Shown here: positions 21,178 to 31,864 of the stretch, in pieces | Numbering within the stretch: the stretch's first letter is position 1 | How the letters are laid out: the number at the start of each line of letters is the position of its first letter | Assembly: GCF_001224225.1 (NCBI RefSeq) | Contig: NZ_CUEE01000004.1 | Location: forward strand, 62,001-126,000 | Reading direction: 5' to 3' | Length of the DNA stretch: 64,000 nucleotides | Origin: Staphylococcus borealis | GTDB taxonomy: Bacteria; Bacillota; Bacilli; Staphylococcales; Staphylococcaceae | Notes under the pieces: generated by a model | What the model saw: only the letters and a program-made list of their open reading frames with translations | What the model was told of the DNA's origin: nothing | Databases searched by the model: none | Position numbers and translations under genes: made by a program

Positions 21178-22368
21178 TTAGTTAAATACGCTTCTAATTC
21201 TGTCTAATGCATCGTCTAATTCTTCCTTAGAAATAACTAAAGGAGGTGCAAAACGAATCACCGTATCATGTGTTTCTTTACATAATAGGCCTTTTTCTTT
21301 TAATGCCTCACAGAATGGTCTAGCACTTTCATGTAATTCAACTCCAATAAAGAGGCCACGACCACGTACTTCTTTAATAGCTGGGTGATTAATTTTTTGT
21401 AATTCAGACTTAAAGTACTCCCCTAATTCATTTGAACGACCAGGTAAATCTTCATCTAAAATAACATCTAATGCAGCAATTGAAGTCGCACAAGCTAATG
21501 GATTACCACCAAACGTAGAACCGTGTGAGCCAGGTGTAAAGACGTCTAATACTTCATTGTCAGCTAACACTACTGAAATTGGTAATACACCACCGCCAAG
21601 TGCTTTACCTAAAATATAAACATCTGGTTTAACATTATCCCAATCAGTCGCAAATAGTTTACCAGAACGTCCTAAACCAGCTTGGATTTCATCGGCAATA
21701 AATAGAATGTTATGTTCGTCACATAATTCTCTGATAGCTTTCAAATAACCTTCAGGTGGAATATTAATACCCGCTTCACCTTGAATTGGTTCGACTAAAA
21801 TAGCAGCTGTATTTTCATTAATTGCTTCTTTTAATTTATCAACGTCACCGAAATCCACCTTACGGAAACCATCTAATAACGGACCATATCCACGTTGGTA
21901 TTCAGCTTCTGATGATAAAGACACAGGTGCCATCGTACGACCGTGGAAGTTACCGTTAAACGCAATAATTTCAGCTTTATCTGGTTCAAGACCTTTAACA
22001 TCATATGCCCAACGACGTGCAGCTTTTAATGCAGTTTCAACTGCTTCTGCGCCCGTATTCATTGGTAATGCTTTATCTTTGCCAGCTAATTTACATATTT
22101 TTTCATACCATTCACCTAAATTATCACTGTGAAACGCTCGAGAAACTAAAGTAACTTTATCAGCTTGATCTTTAAGCGCTTGAATAATTTTAGGATGACG
22201 GTGACCTTGGTTTACAGCTGAATAAGCTGAAAGCATATCCATGTATTTATTACCTTCTCGATCAGTTACCCAAATACCTTCCGCCTCTGCTACAACGATT
22301 GGTAGTGGTACATAGTTTTGTGCTCCATAGTGGTTTGTTAATTCAATAATTTGTTCTGACTTAGTCAT
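21178..22368 (-). CDS. rocD: Ornithine aminotransferase
   Basis: This 396-residue PLP enzyme of class III aminotransferases transfers the delta-amino group of ornithine to 2-oxoglutarate, giving glutamate-5-semialdehyde. The PLP lysine lies in ILGKALGGG, preceded by [12 protein letters not shown]. The length matches staphylococcal RocD. AcOAT/ArgD enzymes are close relatives, but the neighbouring gudB supports a catabolic role. GGGGAG lies about six bases upstream of the ATG. Confidence 0.94.
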   Translation of the reverse strand: MTKSEQIIELTNHYGAQNYVPLPIVVAEAEGIWVTDREGNKYMDMLSAYSAVNQGHRHPKIIQALKDQADKVTLVSRAFHSDNLGEWYEKICKLAGKDKALPMNTGAEAVETALKAARRWAYDVKGLEPDKAEIIAFNGNFHGRTMAPVSLSSEAEYQRGYGPLLDGFRKVDFGDVDKLKEAINENTAAILVEPIQGEAGINIPPEGYLKAIRELCDEHNILFIADEIQAGLGRSGKLFATDWDNVKPDVYILGKALGGGVLPISVVLADNEVLDVFTPGSHGSTFGGNPLACATSIAALDVILDEDLPGRSNELGEYFKSELQKINHPAIKEVRGRGLFIGVELHESARPFCEALKEKGLLCKETHDTVIRFAPPLVISKEELDDALDRIRSVFN

Positions 22369-22774
22369 AATATCTCCCCTTTGCTTAATTTATATTAAAA
22401 CTAATGGCCATACGTTTGCGGCTTTCGATGCTATATACATTGAGGATATGTGCAAAATTAATAAGAGCATGAAATGATTAAATATTACATCATATATGCC
22501 CTTTGAATCTAAATGAAAGCCCTTACAGATATAATGACATATCTCCCAATAAATTTACAAGCAAAATATTAAAAATTTTCCGATAAATAAAATACTTCAA
22601 TATTTGTCATATTAAAAAAACAGGTTAAAGCAAATGTCATTGCCATAATCTGTTTCAGCTTGTCATATCATTAAATTGAATAACGACACATGACTTAACA
22701 TATCATGCACGCGCACCATTACAATATAATGCTAAGTCAACATTTCTTTATAAAGACGAACCAATCGTTCATAC
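22369..22774. other. Intergenic region upstream of rocD
   Basis: This region of about 400 bases carries the ofrA terminator and the unresolved rocD promoter. AATTTTCCGATAAAT at 22574-22588 resembles a CodY box but has three mismatches, so I do not call it an operator. No supported gene on either strand. Confidence 0.45.
22612..22655 (-). terminator. Terminator of ofrA
   Basis: In minus-strand reading AACAGATTATGGCAA pairs imperfectly with the ATTTGCTTTAACCTGTT arm and runs into seven T. It lies about 120 bases past the ofrA stop. Confidence 0.7.
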
Positions 22775-23902
22775 TTATTTATCTTTACGAGGTAAAGGAT
22801 AAAAGCCTTCGTTAAATTGATTCCATAAATTAGGTGTTAATCCATGTTTATCTTCGCGATTTGGGTCAAATTCTGATAAAACTTGATCTTCTTTACCTTC
22901 TTGAATTTTGCTGATGAAATTATAATCTAATAGTATTTCACGACCTAGCGCTACAAGTTCAACTTCTGTTGACTCAATCGCATCTAATGCATCATCAGCT
23001 GTAAATACTGAACCTACACCAATGACAGGCATACGACCATTAACCCATTGATGGATTAATTTCAATCGTTCTTGTCCAGCATACTTACCTTCTCTTGTTT
23101 TTGAATGAATATCGCCTAAAGAAATATGAACATAATCAATGGATTTTTCAGTAATTGTATGGATTAGTTGTTCTGTAATTTCCATAGTAATACCTGGTGA
23201 TTCTGCTTCTTCAGGAGAAAGGCGATAACCGACGATGAAATCATCATTTGCATATTGTTCCTTGGCATTTAATACCTCATCTATAACAGCAGTTGGAAAT
23301 TTCATGTGGTCAGACCATTCATCATTTCTTCTATTATAATATGGAGATACAAATTGATGGATTAAATAGTGATTGGCACCGTGAATCTCTACACCGTCAA
23401 AGCCAGCTTCAATGACACGTCGTGTAGCTTCACCAAAATCTTTGATAGTTTGTTCAATTTCTTCTGGTGTGATTTCTCTAGCGGCATGTTCTTCTGTTTG
23501 TCCGAAGCTTTTTAATGTGACTGGACTCGGCGCAACCACATCTCCATTTGGTGTTAAATTAGGTAAAGCTTGGGCACCGCCATGGTGGATTTGAACTAAT
23601 GCTTTAGCGCCATTTTTCTTCATTGCGTGCGCTAAACGTTTGAGTCCTTCTATATCTGAATCATGTGCAACAGAAGGTTGTCCCGGAAAAGCTTTACCGA
23701 TATCGTTAACATTACTTGCAGCATTGATTGCTAAACCTACATCTTTAGAACGCTTTTCAATATATGGTATTTCAACATCTGAAATCGTACCGTCATCATT
23801 AGATGAAATATGCGTCAATGGTGCTAAAACAAAGCGATTTCTCAATTCAACCCCGTTAGGTAATGTGACTGTTTCAAATAATTTTTCGTATTTATTATTC
23901 AT
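22775..23902 (-). CDS. ofrA: Old yellow enzyme family NADH:flavin oxidoreductase
   Basis: This 375-residue FMN-dependent TIM-barrel enzyme belongs to the old yellow enzyme family, which reduces activated alkenes and quinones with NAD(P)H. The family segments are visible: RFVLAPLTHISS near the N-terminus, GFDGVEIHGANHYLIHQF mid-protein with active-site residues, and the C-terminal phosphate-binding IGVGSVF. The S. aureus gene next to rocD encodes OfrA, reported to help survival under electrophile and oxidant stress, so I use that name by position and family. AAAGGA precedes the ATG by seven to eight bases. It has its own terminator. Confidence 0.88.
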   Translation of the reverse strand: MNNKYEKLFETVTLPNGVELRNRFVLAPLTHISSNDDGTISDVEIPYIEKRSKDVGLAINAASNVNDIGKAFPGQPSVAHDSDIEGLKRLAHAMKKNGAKALVQIHHGGAQALPNLTPNGDVVAPSPVTLKSFGQTEEHAAREITPEEIEQTIKDFGEATRRVIEAGFDGVEIHGANHYLIHQFVSPYYNRRNDEWSDHMKFPTAVIDEVLNAKEQYANDDFIVGYRLSPEEAESPGITMEITEQLIHTITEKSIDYVHISLGDIHSKTREGKYAGQERLKLIHQWVNGRMPVIGVGSVFTADDALDAIESTEVELVALGREILLDYNFISKIQEGKEDQVLSEFDPNREDKHGLTPNLWNQFNEGFYPLPRKDK

Positions 23903-24044
23903 AAGTAAGTCCTTTCCATTTTTATTATGACTAGACTATAGCACGAAGAAATCATCTTCCACCAATATTTTGCTTGCATGTGCATGCATACATATACTTA
24001 GCGTCTTACATAGAAACTAGTCATCACACTTATAAACGAAGATA

Positions 24045-24084
24045 CTAAAAAAGCTAGCGTTATATGTAACATATAACGTTAGCT
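24045..24084 (-). terminator. Terminator of the S1-domain gene
   Basis: A 16-bp stem (24052-24067 with 24069-24084, one mismatch) runs into six to seven T in minus-strand reading. Confidence 0.85.
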
Positions 24085-24102
24085 GAGCGTGTTAACAGTC
24101 AA

Positions 24103-24483
24103 TCAATTATTACGAATCGCACGTTTAGACTGTTTAATCCAGACCGGTAGGCGTTCTTCAAGCGTTTGAAACCCATACTTTTCTGTTTCTTTAATTTCAT
24201 CTAATACTGACTGCTTTTCTTTTTTTCGTTCATAATTCTTAAAGTAATCATTATCTTTAAGAGACAAATTGAGTTTTCCTTCATCATCAATTGATAAAAT
24301 TTTTGCTTTAACGATTTGTCCTTCTGATAGAAATTTTTTTAAATTGTGGACATAATCATCCATAATTTCTGAAATATGGATAAGTCCTTCAGTATGGTCA
24401 GGGGTCTCAACAAAAGCGCCATACGGTTGAATGCCAGTCACACGCACTTTAATATGCTGACCTGCTTTATAGTGATTATTCAA
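24103..24483 (-). CDS. S1 RNA-binding domain protein (YugI/GSP13-like)
   Basis: This 126-residue protein has one S1 domain at residues 6-75 (GQHIKVRVTGIQPYGAFVE, GLIHISEI, KAKILSIDDEGKLNLSLK). A lysine-rich C-terminal tail follows. B. subtilis YugI (general stress protein 13) has the same layout and associates with ribosomes; whether this one does is inference. The start is a TTG with AAGGGG eight bases upstream. It lies upstream of ofrA and is followed by a strong terminator, so it is probably monocistronic. Confidence 0.85.
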   Translation of the reverse strand: MNNHYKAGQHIKVRVTGIQPYGAFVETPDHTEGLIHISEIMDDYVHNLKKFLSEGQIVKAKILSIDDEGKLNLSLKDNDYFKNYERKKEKQSVLDEIKETEKYGFQTLEERLPVWIKQSKRAIRNN

Positions 24484-24695
24484 CTTGATAACCCCTTACT
24501 TCGATTTACTTAACATAATTATAATAGCATAAATCACAAACTTGGACTAACTATAAACCAATAAAAATCCACATTTTTTCAATAATATTATACGCCTGCT
24601 GACGATTATGACTTAAACGTTCGCATTTAAATGCATCCTGTGACAATTGCTAACTTATGCTGCGCCGTTGGCAATAGATTCAAATAGGCATCTCA

Positions 24696-24730
24696 TAAAA
24701 AAGCGAATCGACATCAACCGCCGACTCGCT
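24696..24730 (-). terminator. Terminator of ppiB
   Basis: AGCGAGTCG and CGATTCGCT arms (one mismatch) run into six T in minus-strand reading, about 30 bases past the ppiB stop. Confidence 0.85.
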
Positions 24731-24759
24731 AGACAGAACTTTTATTGTATAGCCACTGA

Positions 24760-25356
24760 TTATTTATCTTCTACATCAATAGATTCAATGACTACATCAT
24801 GTACAGGTTTATCTTGTGCCCCTACTTTCGTATTTGCAATATCTTCTAATGTTGCTTCACCTTCGATAAGTTGGCCAAATACTGTGTGTTTTTGGTCTAA
24901 CCAAGGTGTACCACCATTTTCAGCATAAGCTTTAGCGATTGGTTCAGGCCAACCACCATCTACTAATTGATTCACCATAGATTCAGGTACTTCTTTCATT
25001 TGTACGACAAAGAATTGTGAACCATTTGTGTTTGGTCCTGCATTTGCCATTGAAAGTGCACCGTATAAGTTGAAAGCTTCTAATGAGAACTCATCCTCGA
25101 ATGAGCCACCATAAATACTTTCACCACCCATACCAGTCGCTGTTGGGTCGCCCCCTTGGATCATAAAGTCATTAATGACACGGTGGAAAGTAATACCATT
25201 GTAGTAACCATTTTTTGCATGTGTCACAAAATTTTCAACTGTTTTCGGTGCGATATCTGGGAACAGTTTAAATGTCATATCGCCTTTATTTGTATGCATA
25301 ACTACTTTAATTTCATTATCTTGTATTTCTTTGTTTAGTTGTGGATAGTTAGTCAT
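24760..25356 (-). CDS. ppiB: Cyclophilin-type peptidyl-prolyl cis-trans isomerase
   Basis: This is a 198-residue cytosolic cyclophilin (no signal peptide) that catalyses proline isomerisation in protein folding. [19 protein letters not shown] contains the catalytic arginine and substrate-binding residues, and GSQFFV follows. The domain carries an extra loop ([22 protein letters not shown]...), as in other staphylococcal PpiB. GGAG precedes the ATG by seven bases. It is divergent from kapB and ends in its own terminator. Confidence 0.95.
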   Translation of the reverse strand: MTNYPQLNKEIQDNEIKVVMHTNKGDMTFKLFPDIAPKTVENFVTHAKNGYYNGITFHRVINDFMIQGGDPTATGMGGESIYGGSFEDEFSLEAFNLYGALSMANAGPNTNGSQFFVVQMKEVPESMVNQLVDGGWPEPIAKAYAENGGTPWLDQKHTVFGQLIEGEATLEDIANTKVGAQDKPVHDVVIESIDVEDK

Positions 25357-25424
25357 TTCAATTCTCCATTCATGTTATGATGATATAGATACATCTTAAC
25401 ACATTTGAAAGGAAGTAATATAGC

Positions 25425-25805
25425 ATGTTATATCGATTCTCGCATAAGACGGGTGCTTATGGTGTCACAATTAAAGAAGAGAATGATGATCAAGTTCTCG
25501 TCCAAGTCGAACAAGTGATTAAACATCCAAAACAAGGTGATTTACATAACCCAGGTCAAACGGAAGGTGTCTTTTTCCATGAAAGACGTGCTTTAAGTCA
25601 TTATGAGAAACGTTATGCAACACGTTCACAATTACGTGAATTCAATGTAGAAGCAATGCCTTATGAAGCGTCATTGCAACAAGCCATTACAAAAATGGAA
25701 AATGATTTAAAACAACAGGATACAGAATTTGCAAAATTAGCATTAACTAATCTTGAAAATCTAAAAAATGACTACTCAATTCAATATAAACAAAAATTTT
25801 TATAG
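25425..25805 (+). CDS. kapB: KapB-like protein
   Basis: This 126-residue protein matches the KapB (kinase-associated protein B) family. It has an N-terminal beta-rich half (YGVTIKEENDDQVLVQVEQVIKHPKQGDLHNPGQ) and a helical C-terminal half. In B. subtilis KapB influences the sporulation kinase pathway. Staphylococci do not sporulate, so its job here is unknown. No lipobox or signal peptide is visible despite the older 'lipoprotein' label. AAAGGAAG precedes the ATG. It is divergent from ppiB and lies upstream of the mnh operon, from which about 130 bases with a promoter separate it. Confidence 0.8.
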   Translation: MLYRFSHKTGAYGVTIKEENDDQVLVQVEQVIKHPKQGDLHNPGQTEGVFFHERRALSHYEKRYATRSQLREFNVEAMPYEASLQQAITKMENDLKQQDTEFAKLALTNLENLKNDYSIQYKQKFL

Positions 25806-25874
25806 GAAATTTGAACGTGTTTCTTCTTATTTAACAAGTTCCGAAAAATCGCTACCCGTAAGCGTTATCGTCGT

Positions 25875-25903
25875 TTTTCAGAACAATATGATTCATGTAT
25901 AAT
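25875..25903 (+). promoter_or_regulatory. Putative sigma-A promoter of mnhA-G
   Basis: TTTTCA, a 17-base spacer and a perfect TATAAT, about 36 bases upstream of the mnhA start. An imperfect hairpin (25838-25884) precedes and overlaps the -35. Confidence 0.5.
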
Positions 25904-25938
25904 ATATTTCATAAATATTTTTTAAGGAGGATAACATA

Positions 25939-28350
25939 GTGAGTTTGTTACATATTGCGGTCATTCTACCGTTAATATTTGCACTCCTTATTCCAATTCT
26001 TTATCGATTCTATAAAAAGATTCATTTAGGTTGGTTTGTATTACCTATTCCTGTTGTCTTATTTATTTATTTCTTATCTCATATTGCGACTACTCAGTCA
26101 GGTAATACAGTAATAAAAACATTAAACTGGATGCCTCATATAGGTATGAATTTTGATTTATACCTCGATGGCTTAAGTATTTTATTTAGTTTACTTATCA
26201 CAGGTATCGGCTCATTAGTCGTCTTATACTCTGTTGGCTATTTAAGTAAGTCTGAACAACTTGGTAACTTTTATTGTTATTTATTACTTTTTATGGGTGC
26301 AATGTTAGGCGTTGTCCTTTCAGACAATTTAATCATTTTATATTTATTTTGGGAATTAACGTCTTTTTCAAGTTTTTTACTTATTTCATTCTGGAGAGAA
26401 AAACGCGCATCAATTTATGGTGCACAGAAATCTTTAATTATTACAGTGTTTGGTGGTTTAAGTTTATTAGGGGGATTCATTTTAATTTCTCTAGCTGGCG
26501 ATTCACTTAGCTTACATGAACTCATTGCTAATGCTTCAGTGATTCAACATAGTCCTTTATTCACTTTAGCAATGGTACTCATTATGTTAGGTGCATTCAC
26601 AAAATCAGCGCAAGTACCATTTTATATTTGGTTACCAGACGCAATGGAAGCACCTACCCCAGTGAGTGCATACTTACACTCAGCTACGATGGTTAAGGCT
26701 GGCTTGTACCTAGTAGCGCGTGTCACACCACTCTTTGCAATTTCTCAAGGGTGGATTTGGACCATTACATTAGTCGGTTTAATCACACTATTCTGGGCAT
26801 CTTTAAATGCAACTAAACAACACGATTTAAAAGGTATCCTTGCCTTTTCAACTGTGTCTCAGCTTGGCATGATTATGTCAATGTTAGGTATTGGTGCCGT
26901 AAGTTATCACTTCGAGGGAAGTCAGAGTCAATTGTATATCGCTGGCTTTACTGCAGCAGTATTTCACTTAGTCAATCATGCTACTTTTAAAGGTGCGCTA
27001 TTTATGATTACAGGCGCTGTTGATCATGTTACAGGTACAAGAGATGTTAAAAAACTTGGTGGCTTACTAACGATTATGCCTATCTCATTCACCATAACTG
27101 TTATTACAGCTTTGAGTATGGCTGGTATTCCACCATTCAATGGCTTCCTTTCTAAAGAGAAATTCCTTGAAGCCATGATTGAGATTTCTCATGCTAATCT
27201 GTTTAGCTTAAATACGTTAGGTATTATTTTCCCTATTTTAGCTATAGTGGGAAGTATTTTCACTTTCGTTTATTCAATCAAATTTATTACGTATATATTC
27301 TTTGGTAAACATCAGCCGAATGCCTTGCCAAAAAAAGCACACGAAGCTTCAATACTAATGTTACTATCTCCAATCATTTTAGCTGTGCTCGTTATTGTCT
27401 TTGGCTTGTTCCCTGGATTGATAACACAATCTATTGTTGAACCAGCTACAACTGCAATAAGTGGCATGCATAATGTGAATGCAGAATTCCATTTATTCCA
27501 TGGTATTACACCTGCATTTATTTCAACATTAATAATTTGGGTAATCGGTATTCTATTACTACTCACATTTAGTTATTGGATTCGATTATTGCACGCACAA
27601 CCAACACGTCTTACATTGAATCATTGGTATGATTCAACTGGAAAATATTTACCTAATTATTCAGCGAACATGACGAATAGTTATGTAAATGGTTATGTTA
27701 GAGATAGTTTAGTCATAATATTCGGCATGCTTATCGTCGTTACGATTGTGACATTATTAAACGTTCCATTTGATTTTAATTTTAAAGATATTAATAATAT
27801 TCATATTTATGAAATTGCGATTTTAATATTATTAGTCATCGCAGCATTTATGGTTGTCATAGCGAAATCTCGTTTATTTAGCGTTATTATGCTCGGTGTC
27901 GTCGGATATTCAGTATCCGTGCTATTTGTATTTTTCAAAGCACCAGACCTTGCATTAACACAATTCGTTGTAGAATCTATTTCAACAGCGCTATTCTTGT
28001 TATGTTTCTATCATTTACCGAATTTAAATCGCTATAATGAAACGCGATCATTTAAATTAACGAATGCACTTATCTCTATAGGTGTGGGTCTAGTAGTTAT
28101 CATCTTAGGCTTAATTGCATATGGCAACAGACATTTTACGTCTATCGGAGAATACTATAAAGCACATGTTTACGATTTAGCACATGGTAAGAATATGGTA
28201 AATGTCATCCTTGTTGACTTCCGTGGTATGGATACATTATTTGAATCATCTGTATTAGGTATTGCCGGTTTAGGTGTATATACAATGATTAAATTGCGTC
28301 GTAAACATCAATCAAGTGAGGTGAAACGTGATGAACAGACAGAACAATAA
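25939..28350 (+). CDS. mnhA: Na+/H+ antiporter subunit A (Mrp/Mnh)
   Basis: This is the largest subunit (803 residues) of the seven-subunit Mnh/Mrp cation/proton antiporter. The antiporter exports Na+ in exchange for protons and supports pH and sodium homeostasis. MnhA is related to NuoL; about twenty hydrophobic segments are visible. The proton-channel core includes the TM5-like region [14 protein letters not shown] and [23 protein letters not shown], with [12 protein letters not shown] after it. The C-terminal part contains the MbhD-like extension ([18 protein letters not shown], here [15 protein letters not shown]). GTG start with GGAGG eight bases upstream. First gene of mnhABCDEFG. Confidence 0.96.
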   Translation: MSLLHIAVILPLIFALLIPILYRFYKKIHLGWFVLPIPVVLFIYFLSHIATTQSGNTVIKTLNWMPHIGMNFDLYLDGLSILFSLLITGIGSLVVLYSVGYLSKSEQLGNFYCYLLLFMGAMLGVVLSDNLIILYLFWELTSFSSFLLISFWREKRASIYGAQKSLIITVFGGLSLLGGFILISLAGDSLSLHELIANASVIQHSPLFTLAMVLIMLGAFTKSAQVPFYIWLPDAMEAPTPVSAYLHSATMVKAGLYLVARVTPLFAISQGWIWTITLVGLITLFWASLNATKQHDLKGILAFSTVSQLGMIMSMLGIGAVSYHFEGSQSQLYIAGFTAAVFHLVNHATFKGALFMITGAVDHVTGTRDVKKLGGLLTIMPISFTITVITALSMAGIPPFNGFLSKEKFLEAMIEISHANLFSLNTLGIIFPILAIVGSIFTFVYSIKFITYIFFGKHQPNALPKKAHEASILMLLSPIILAVLVIVFGLFPGLITQSIVEPATTAISGMHNVNAEFHLFHGITPAFISTLIIWVIGILLLLTFSYWIRLLHAQPTRLTLNHWYDSTGKYLPNYSANMTNSYVNGYVRDSLVIIFGMLIVVTIVTLLNVPFDFNFKDINNIHIYEIAILILLVIAAFMVVIAKSRLFSVIMLGVVGYSVSVLFVFFKAPDLALTQFVVESISTALFLLCFYHLPNLNRYNETRSFKLTNALISIGVGLVVIILGLIAYGNRHFTSIGEYYKAHVYDLAHGKNMVNVILVDFRGMDTLFESSVLGIAGLGVYTMIKLRRKHQSSEVKRDEQTEQ

Positions 28351-28759
28351 TTTAATGTTTCAATATGCTGCTGTTATTATCGCTTTTCTAATCGCCTTAT
28401 TTGGTGTCACATTATTCTTCGCAGGACATTACACACCAGGTGGCGGTTTCGTAGGTGGCTTATTATTATCATGTGCACTAACAATCATTGCAATTGCATT
28501 TGATATTAAGACGATGCAAAAAGTATTTCCATGGGATTTTAAAATTCTAATTGGTATTGGCTTATTATTTTGTGTTGGCACACCATTAGCGAGTTGGTTC
28601 TATGGTCAAAACTTTTTCACGCACACAGAATTTAATATACCGTTGCCCCTACTTCAACCTGTGCATATGAACACGCCTATGTTCTTTGATTTTGGCGTGC
28701 TATGTGCAGTAGTTGGAACGATCATGACAATTATTATAACGATTGGAGAGAGCGAATAG
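28331..28759 (+). CDS. mnhB: Na+/H+ antiporter subunit B
   Basis: MnhB is a 142-residue subunit with four hydrophobic segments and the MnhB signature [19 protein letters not shown]. It overlaps the end of mnhA by 20 bases, with GAGGTG nearby, so translation is coupled. The ATG at 28331 gives MNRQNN. It joins the other Mnh subunits in the membrane antiporter. Confidence 0.95.
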   Translation: MNRQNNNLMFQYAAVIIAFLIALFGVTLFFAGHYTPGGGFVGGLLLSCALTIIAIAFDIKTMQKVFPWDFKILIGIGLLFCVGTPLASWFYGQNFFTHTEFNIPLPLLQPVHMNTPMFFDFGVLCAVVGTIMTIIITIGESE

Positions 28760-29100
28760 TGGAAATAATCATGATATTTGTATGTGGCATCCTCACTTCA
28801 ATTAGTGTCTATCTCGTTTTATCTAAAAGTTTGATACGTATTGTTATGGGGACAACATTAATTACACATGCTTCCAATTTATTTTTAATTACAATGGGTG
28901 GATTAAAACATGGCGAAATGCCCATCTATGAAAAGGCGATTAGTCAATATGTTGATCCTATACCCCATGCATTAATACTTACGGCAATCGTTATCGCGTT
29001 TGCGACAACTGCCTTTTTCTTAGTGTTAGCATTTAGAACATATAAAGAGTTAGGTACAGACAACGTAGAAAGAATGAAAGGAGTGTTAGATGATGATTGA
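28759..29100 (+). CDS. mnhC: Na+/H+ antiporter subunit C
   Basis: MnhC is a 113-residue NuoK-like subunit with three membrane segments. The [24 protein letters not shown] segment and [22 protein letters not shown] match the family. The start is a GTG whose first base is the last base of the mnhB stop, giving MEIIMIF, the N-terminus and length of S. aureus MnhC. An upstream in-frame ATG inside mnhB at 28702 is rejected. Confidence 0.93.
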   Translation: MEIIMIFVCGILTSISVYLVLSKSLIRIVMGTTLITHASNLFLITMGGLKHGEMPIYEKAISQYVDPIPHALILTAIVIAFATTAFFLVLAFRTYKELGTDNVERMKGVLDDD

Positions 29101-30592
29101 AAATAATTTAGTCGTCCTTTCATTAGTCGTACCTATTTTTACAGCAATTATATTGGTCTTTTTAGGACAACGTTATCGTGCAAAACGATATGTCACGATA
29201 ATCGGTTTGTTGCTTACATTAATCGTTGCGATTGTAAATTTATATAATGTTTATGTTCACGGACCACTAAAAGTAGAATTAGGTTCTTGGCCTGCACCCT
29301 ATGGCATTATCTTTTTACTAGATAGTTTCAGTGCAATGTTAATTGTGACTAGTATTATTATTACTATTTTAATTACTGCCTTTTCGTTTACAACTGCAGG
29401 CATCGATAGAGAACGTTATTACTTCCATTTCTCTATCACATTTATGTTAGTCGGTATTATCGGCGCATTTACAACTGGTGACATTTTTAACTTATTTGTA
29501 TTCTTTGAAGTTTTCTTAATGTCATCGTACGCACTACTCGTACTTGGTGGTACGCGTATCCAATTGCGTGAAACAGTTAAATATTTATTGGTCAATATTG
29601 TTACTTCAACATTCTTTGTGATGGCGGTTGCGATTTTATATTCTATCGTTGGTACGTTAAATATGGCGGATATTAGTGAGAAGTTATCTACATTGTCTAA
29701 CACTCACGGTGGGCTCTTAAGTATTGTCTTTATTTTATTTATTTTCGTATTTGCAACTAAAGCTGGTGCCTTCCCTATGTATGTATGGTTGCCAGGTTCA
29801 TACTATGCGCCACCATTTGCAATTATTGCATTTTTCGGTGCTTTATTAACAAAAGTTGGTGTATATGCGATTTTAAGAACATTGAGCTTGTTCTTCCACG
29901 ATACAATGAGTTTTTCACATTATACGATTTTATTCTTAGCCTTATTAACGATCATATTTGGTTCGGTAGGTGCCATCGCCTATGATGACACTAAAAAGAT
30001 TATTATTTATAACATCATGATTGCTGTAGGCGTTATCTTAGTTGGTGTAGCCATGATGAATGAAGCGGGTATTATAGGTGCTATTTACTATACAATCCAT
30101 GATATGTTAGTTAAAACTGCCCTATTCTTACTTATCGGTGTGATGTATCAAATTACGAAATCAACCAGTCTTAAAGACTTTGGTGGTCTTATCAAACACT
30201 ATCCGGTGCTTGGATGGACTTTCTTCATCGCAGCACTAAGTTTAGCTGGTATACCGCCATTAAGTGGTTTTTATGGTAAATATTACATCGTACAAGCAAC
30301 CTTTGAAAAAGGCTTTTATGTCAGTGGCCTTATTGTATTACTTTCAAGTTTAGTAGTACTCTATTCCGTTATTCACATTTTCTTGAAAGGCTTTTTCGGA
30401 GAACCAAAAGGATATGAAGTTACACAAAACGTTAATGTTAAACAAGCAACTACAATTTCTATTATAGCTGTCATCATTACCGTTGTATTTGGATTATCTG
30501 CTGATCTATTATATCCAATAATATCTGAGGCGGCTCAATCATTTTATGATCCTAGCGTCTATATCAAGAGTGTCTTAGGAGGTAGATCATAA
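29093..30592 (+). CDS. mnhD: Na+/H+ antiporter subunit D
   Basis: MnhD is a 499-residue NuoN/NuoM-like proton-translocating subunit with about 14 membrane segments. [37 protein letters not shown] and [14 protein letters not shown] carry the conserved charged residues of the channel. Two adjacent ATGs (29090 and 29093) are possible. I prefer the second because it gives MIENN, as in S. aureus, with AAGGAG nine bases upstream. It overlaps mnhC by eight bases. Confidence 0.94.
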   Translation: MIENNLVVLSLVVPIFTAIILVFLGQRYRAKRYVTIIGLLLTLIVAIVNLYNVYVHGPLKVELGSWPAPYGIIFLLDSFSAMLIVTSIIITILITAFSFTTAGIDRERYYFHFSITFMLVGIIGAFTTGDIFNLFVFFEVFLMSSYALLVLGGTRIQLRETVKYLLVNIVTSTFFVMAVAILYSIVGTLNMADISEKLSTLSNTHGGLLSIVFILFIFVFATKAGAFPMYVWLPGSYYAPPFAIIAFFGALLTKVGVYAILRTLSLFFHDTMSFSHYTILFLALLTIIFGSVGAIAYDDTKKIIIYNIMIAVGVILVGVAMMNEAGIIGAIYYTIHDMLVKTALFLLIGVMYQITKSTSLKDFGGLIKHYPVLGWTFFIAALSLAGIPPLSGFYGKYYIVQATFEKGFYVSGLIVLLSSLVVLYSVIHIFLKGFFGEPKGYEVTQNVNVKQATTISIIAVIITVVFGLSADLLYPIISEAAQSFYDPSVYIKSVLGGRS

Positions 30593-31071
30593 TGGCGATT
30601 CAAATTATTTTAAACTTCATCTTAGCTTTTATTTGGATTTTCCTAAGTGGTAGCTATACATTAAATAACCTCTTACTCGGATTCATACTAGGACTAGGAT
30701 TGGTATATTTATTTAGTAGAATATTACCAGGAAGATTTTATTTAATTAAAGTTTATAAGATTTTAAAACTGGCAGTTGTATTTTTCGTAGAATTATTAAA
30801 AGCCAATATTGATGTATTAAAGATTGTTCTACAACCTAAACTTAAAAATGAACCAGGTTTCTTTGTATATCACACTGATTTAAAAACAGATTGGCAAATC
30901 GTATTATTATCTAATCTAATTACTTTGACACCAGGAACAGTCGTATTAGGTATTAGCGATGATAGAAAAAAAATATACATTCACTCTATAGATTTCAGCA
31001 CAAAAGAAGAAGAAATTGAAGGTATAAAATCTTCATTAGAGAGAGTAGTTAGAGAGGTGGGCGAAGACTAA
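30592..31071 (+). CDS. mnhE: Na+/H+ antiporter subunit E
   Basis: MnhE is a 159-residue membrane subunit with two or three N-terminal hydrophobic segments and a hydrophilic C-terminal domain. The family segment [19 protein letters not shown] is intact. Its ATG overlaps the mnhD stop in a TAATG junction, and GGAGG precedes it. Confidence 0.93.
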   Translation: MAIQIILNFILAFIWIFLSGSYTLNNLLLGFILGLGLVYLFSRILPGRFYLIKVYKILKLAVVFFVELLKANIDVLKIVLQPKLKNEPGFFVYHTDLKTDWQIVLLSNLITLTPGTVVLGISDDRKKIYIHSIDFSTKEEEIEGIKSSLERVVREVGED

Positions 31072-31361
31072 TGGTAAAAATCATAATGATGATTGCTTTA
31101 ATTATTGTTGCCCTATCAATGTTAGCGATGTTTACGCGTATTATCAAAGGTCCTACATTAGCTGATAGAATTTTAGCACTTGATGCAATTGGTTTACAAT
31201 TAATGGCATGTATTGCGCTATATAGTATTTTTATGGGGGCGGAATATCTACTCGTTGCCATTTTGTTAATTGGTATCTTGGCCTTTCTAGGTACAGCGGT
31301 CTTCTCAAAATATATGGATAAAGGTAAGGTGATTGAACGTGATAACGAGCATCATCACTAG
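31071..31361 (+). CDS. mnhF: Na+/H+ antiporter subunit F
   Basis: MnhF is a 96-residue subunit with three membrane segments and the family segment [18 protein letters not shown]. It starts in a TAATG overlap with mnhE, preceded by GAGGTGG. Confidence 0.93.
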   Translation: MVKIIMMIALIIVALSMLAMFTRIIKGPTLADRILALDAIGLQLMACIALYSIFMGAEYLLVAILLIGILAFLGTAVFSKYMDKGKVIERDNEHHH

Positions 31362-31695
31362 TTTGGCAGTTATCTTTGTTATTTTAGGGGCAATTATTAG
31401 TGCTGTTACAGCTATAGGCATTATAAGATTGAAAGATATTTATTCACGAGGCCATGCTGCTGGTAAATCGGCAACTTTAGGTGCTATTTTCCTTCTGTTT
31501 GGTACATTCTTATACTTTATTGCTACTGACGGATATATTAATATGCAATTGATTTTTGGTATTCTTTTTATCCTTGTAACTGGCCCACTCTCAAGTCACT
31601 TAATTATGAGAGCAGCCTATAATAATAAAACACCTTACACTAAAGATACAAAAATTGATGAACTTAAAAATGAATTTAAAAATAAAAAGATATAA
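31339..31695 (+). CDS. mnhG: Na+/H+ antiporter subunit G
   Basis: MnhG is a 118-residue subunit with three membrane segments. It carries [20 protein letters not shown] and [16 protein letters not shown], both typical of MnhG/PhaG. I choose the GTG at 31339 because AAGGTG lies seven bases upstream and the length then equals S. aureus MnhG1. It overlaps mnhF by 23 bases. Last gene of the operon. Confidence 0.92.
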   Translation: MITSIITSLAVIFVILGAIISAVTAIGIIRLKDIYSRGHAAGKSATLGAIFLLFGTFLYFIATDGYINMQLIFGILFILVTGPLSSHLIMRAAYNNKTPYTKDTKIDELKNEFKNKKI

Positions 31696-31743
31696 CTCAA
31701 GGTCCTAACAAAACAAAGACTTGGTTTACTTCTAATCATAAAC

Positions 31744-31793
31744 GCGGGTGCGGGATAGAATTCAAAGTGATTGCTATCTTGTACTCGCTTTTT
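31744..31793 (+). terminator. Terminator of the mnh operon
   Basis: Imperfect stem GCGGGTGCGGGATA with TATCTTGTACTCGC, followed by TTTTTATTG. The inner GGGATAGAATTC resembles an arm of the dispersed repeat module. Confidence 0.75.
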
Positions 31794-31864
31794 ATTGTCT
31801 AATTAGACTAATTACGCTATTATAAATCGTAATTATTACGTTTTACTAAGAAAGAAGTGTTACT

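Noticed and set aside
22574..22588. CodY-like box upstream of rocD
   Set aside because: Three mismatches to the consensus and about 200 bases from the gene; too weak to call.
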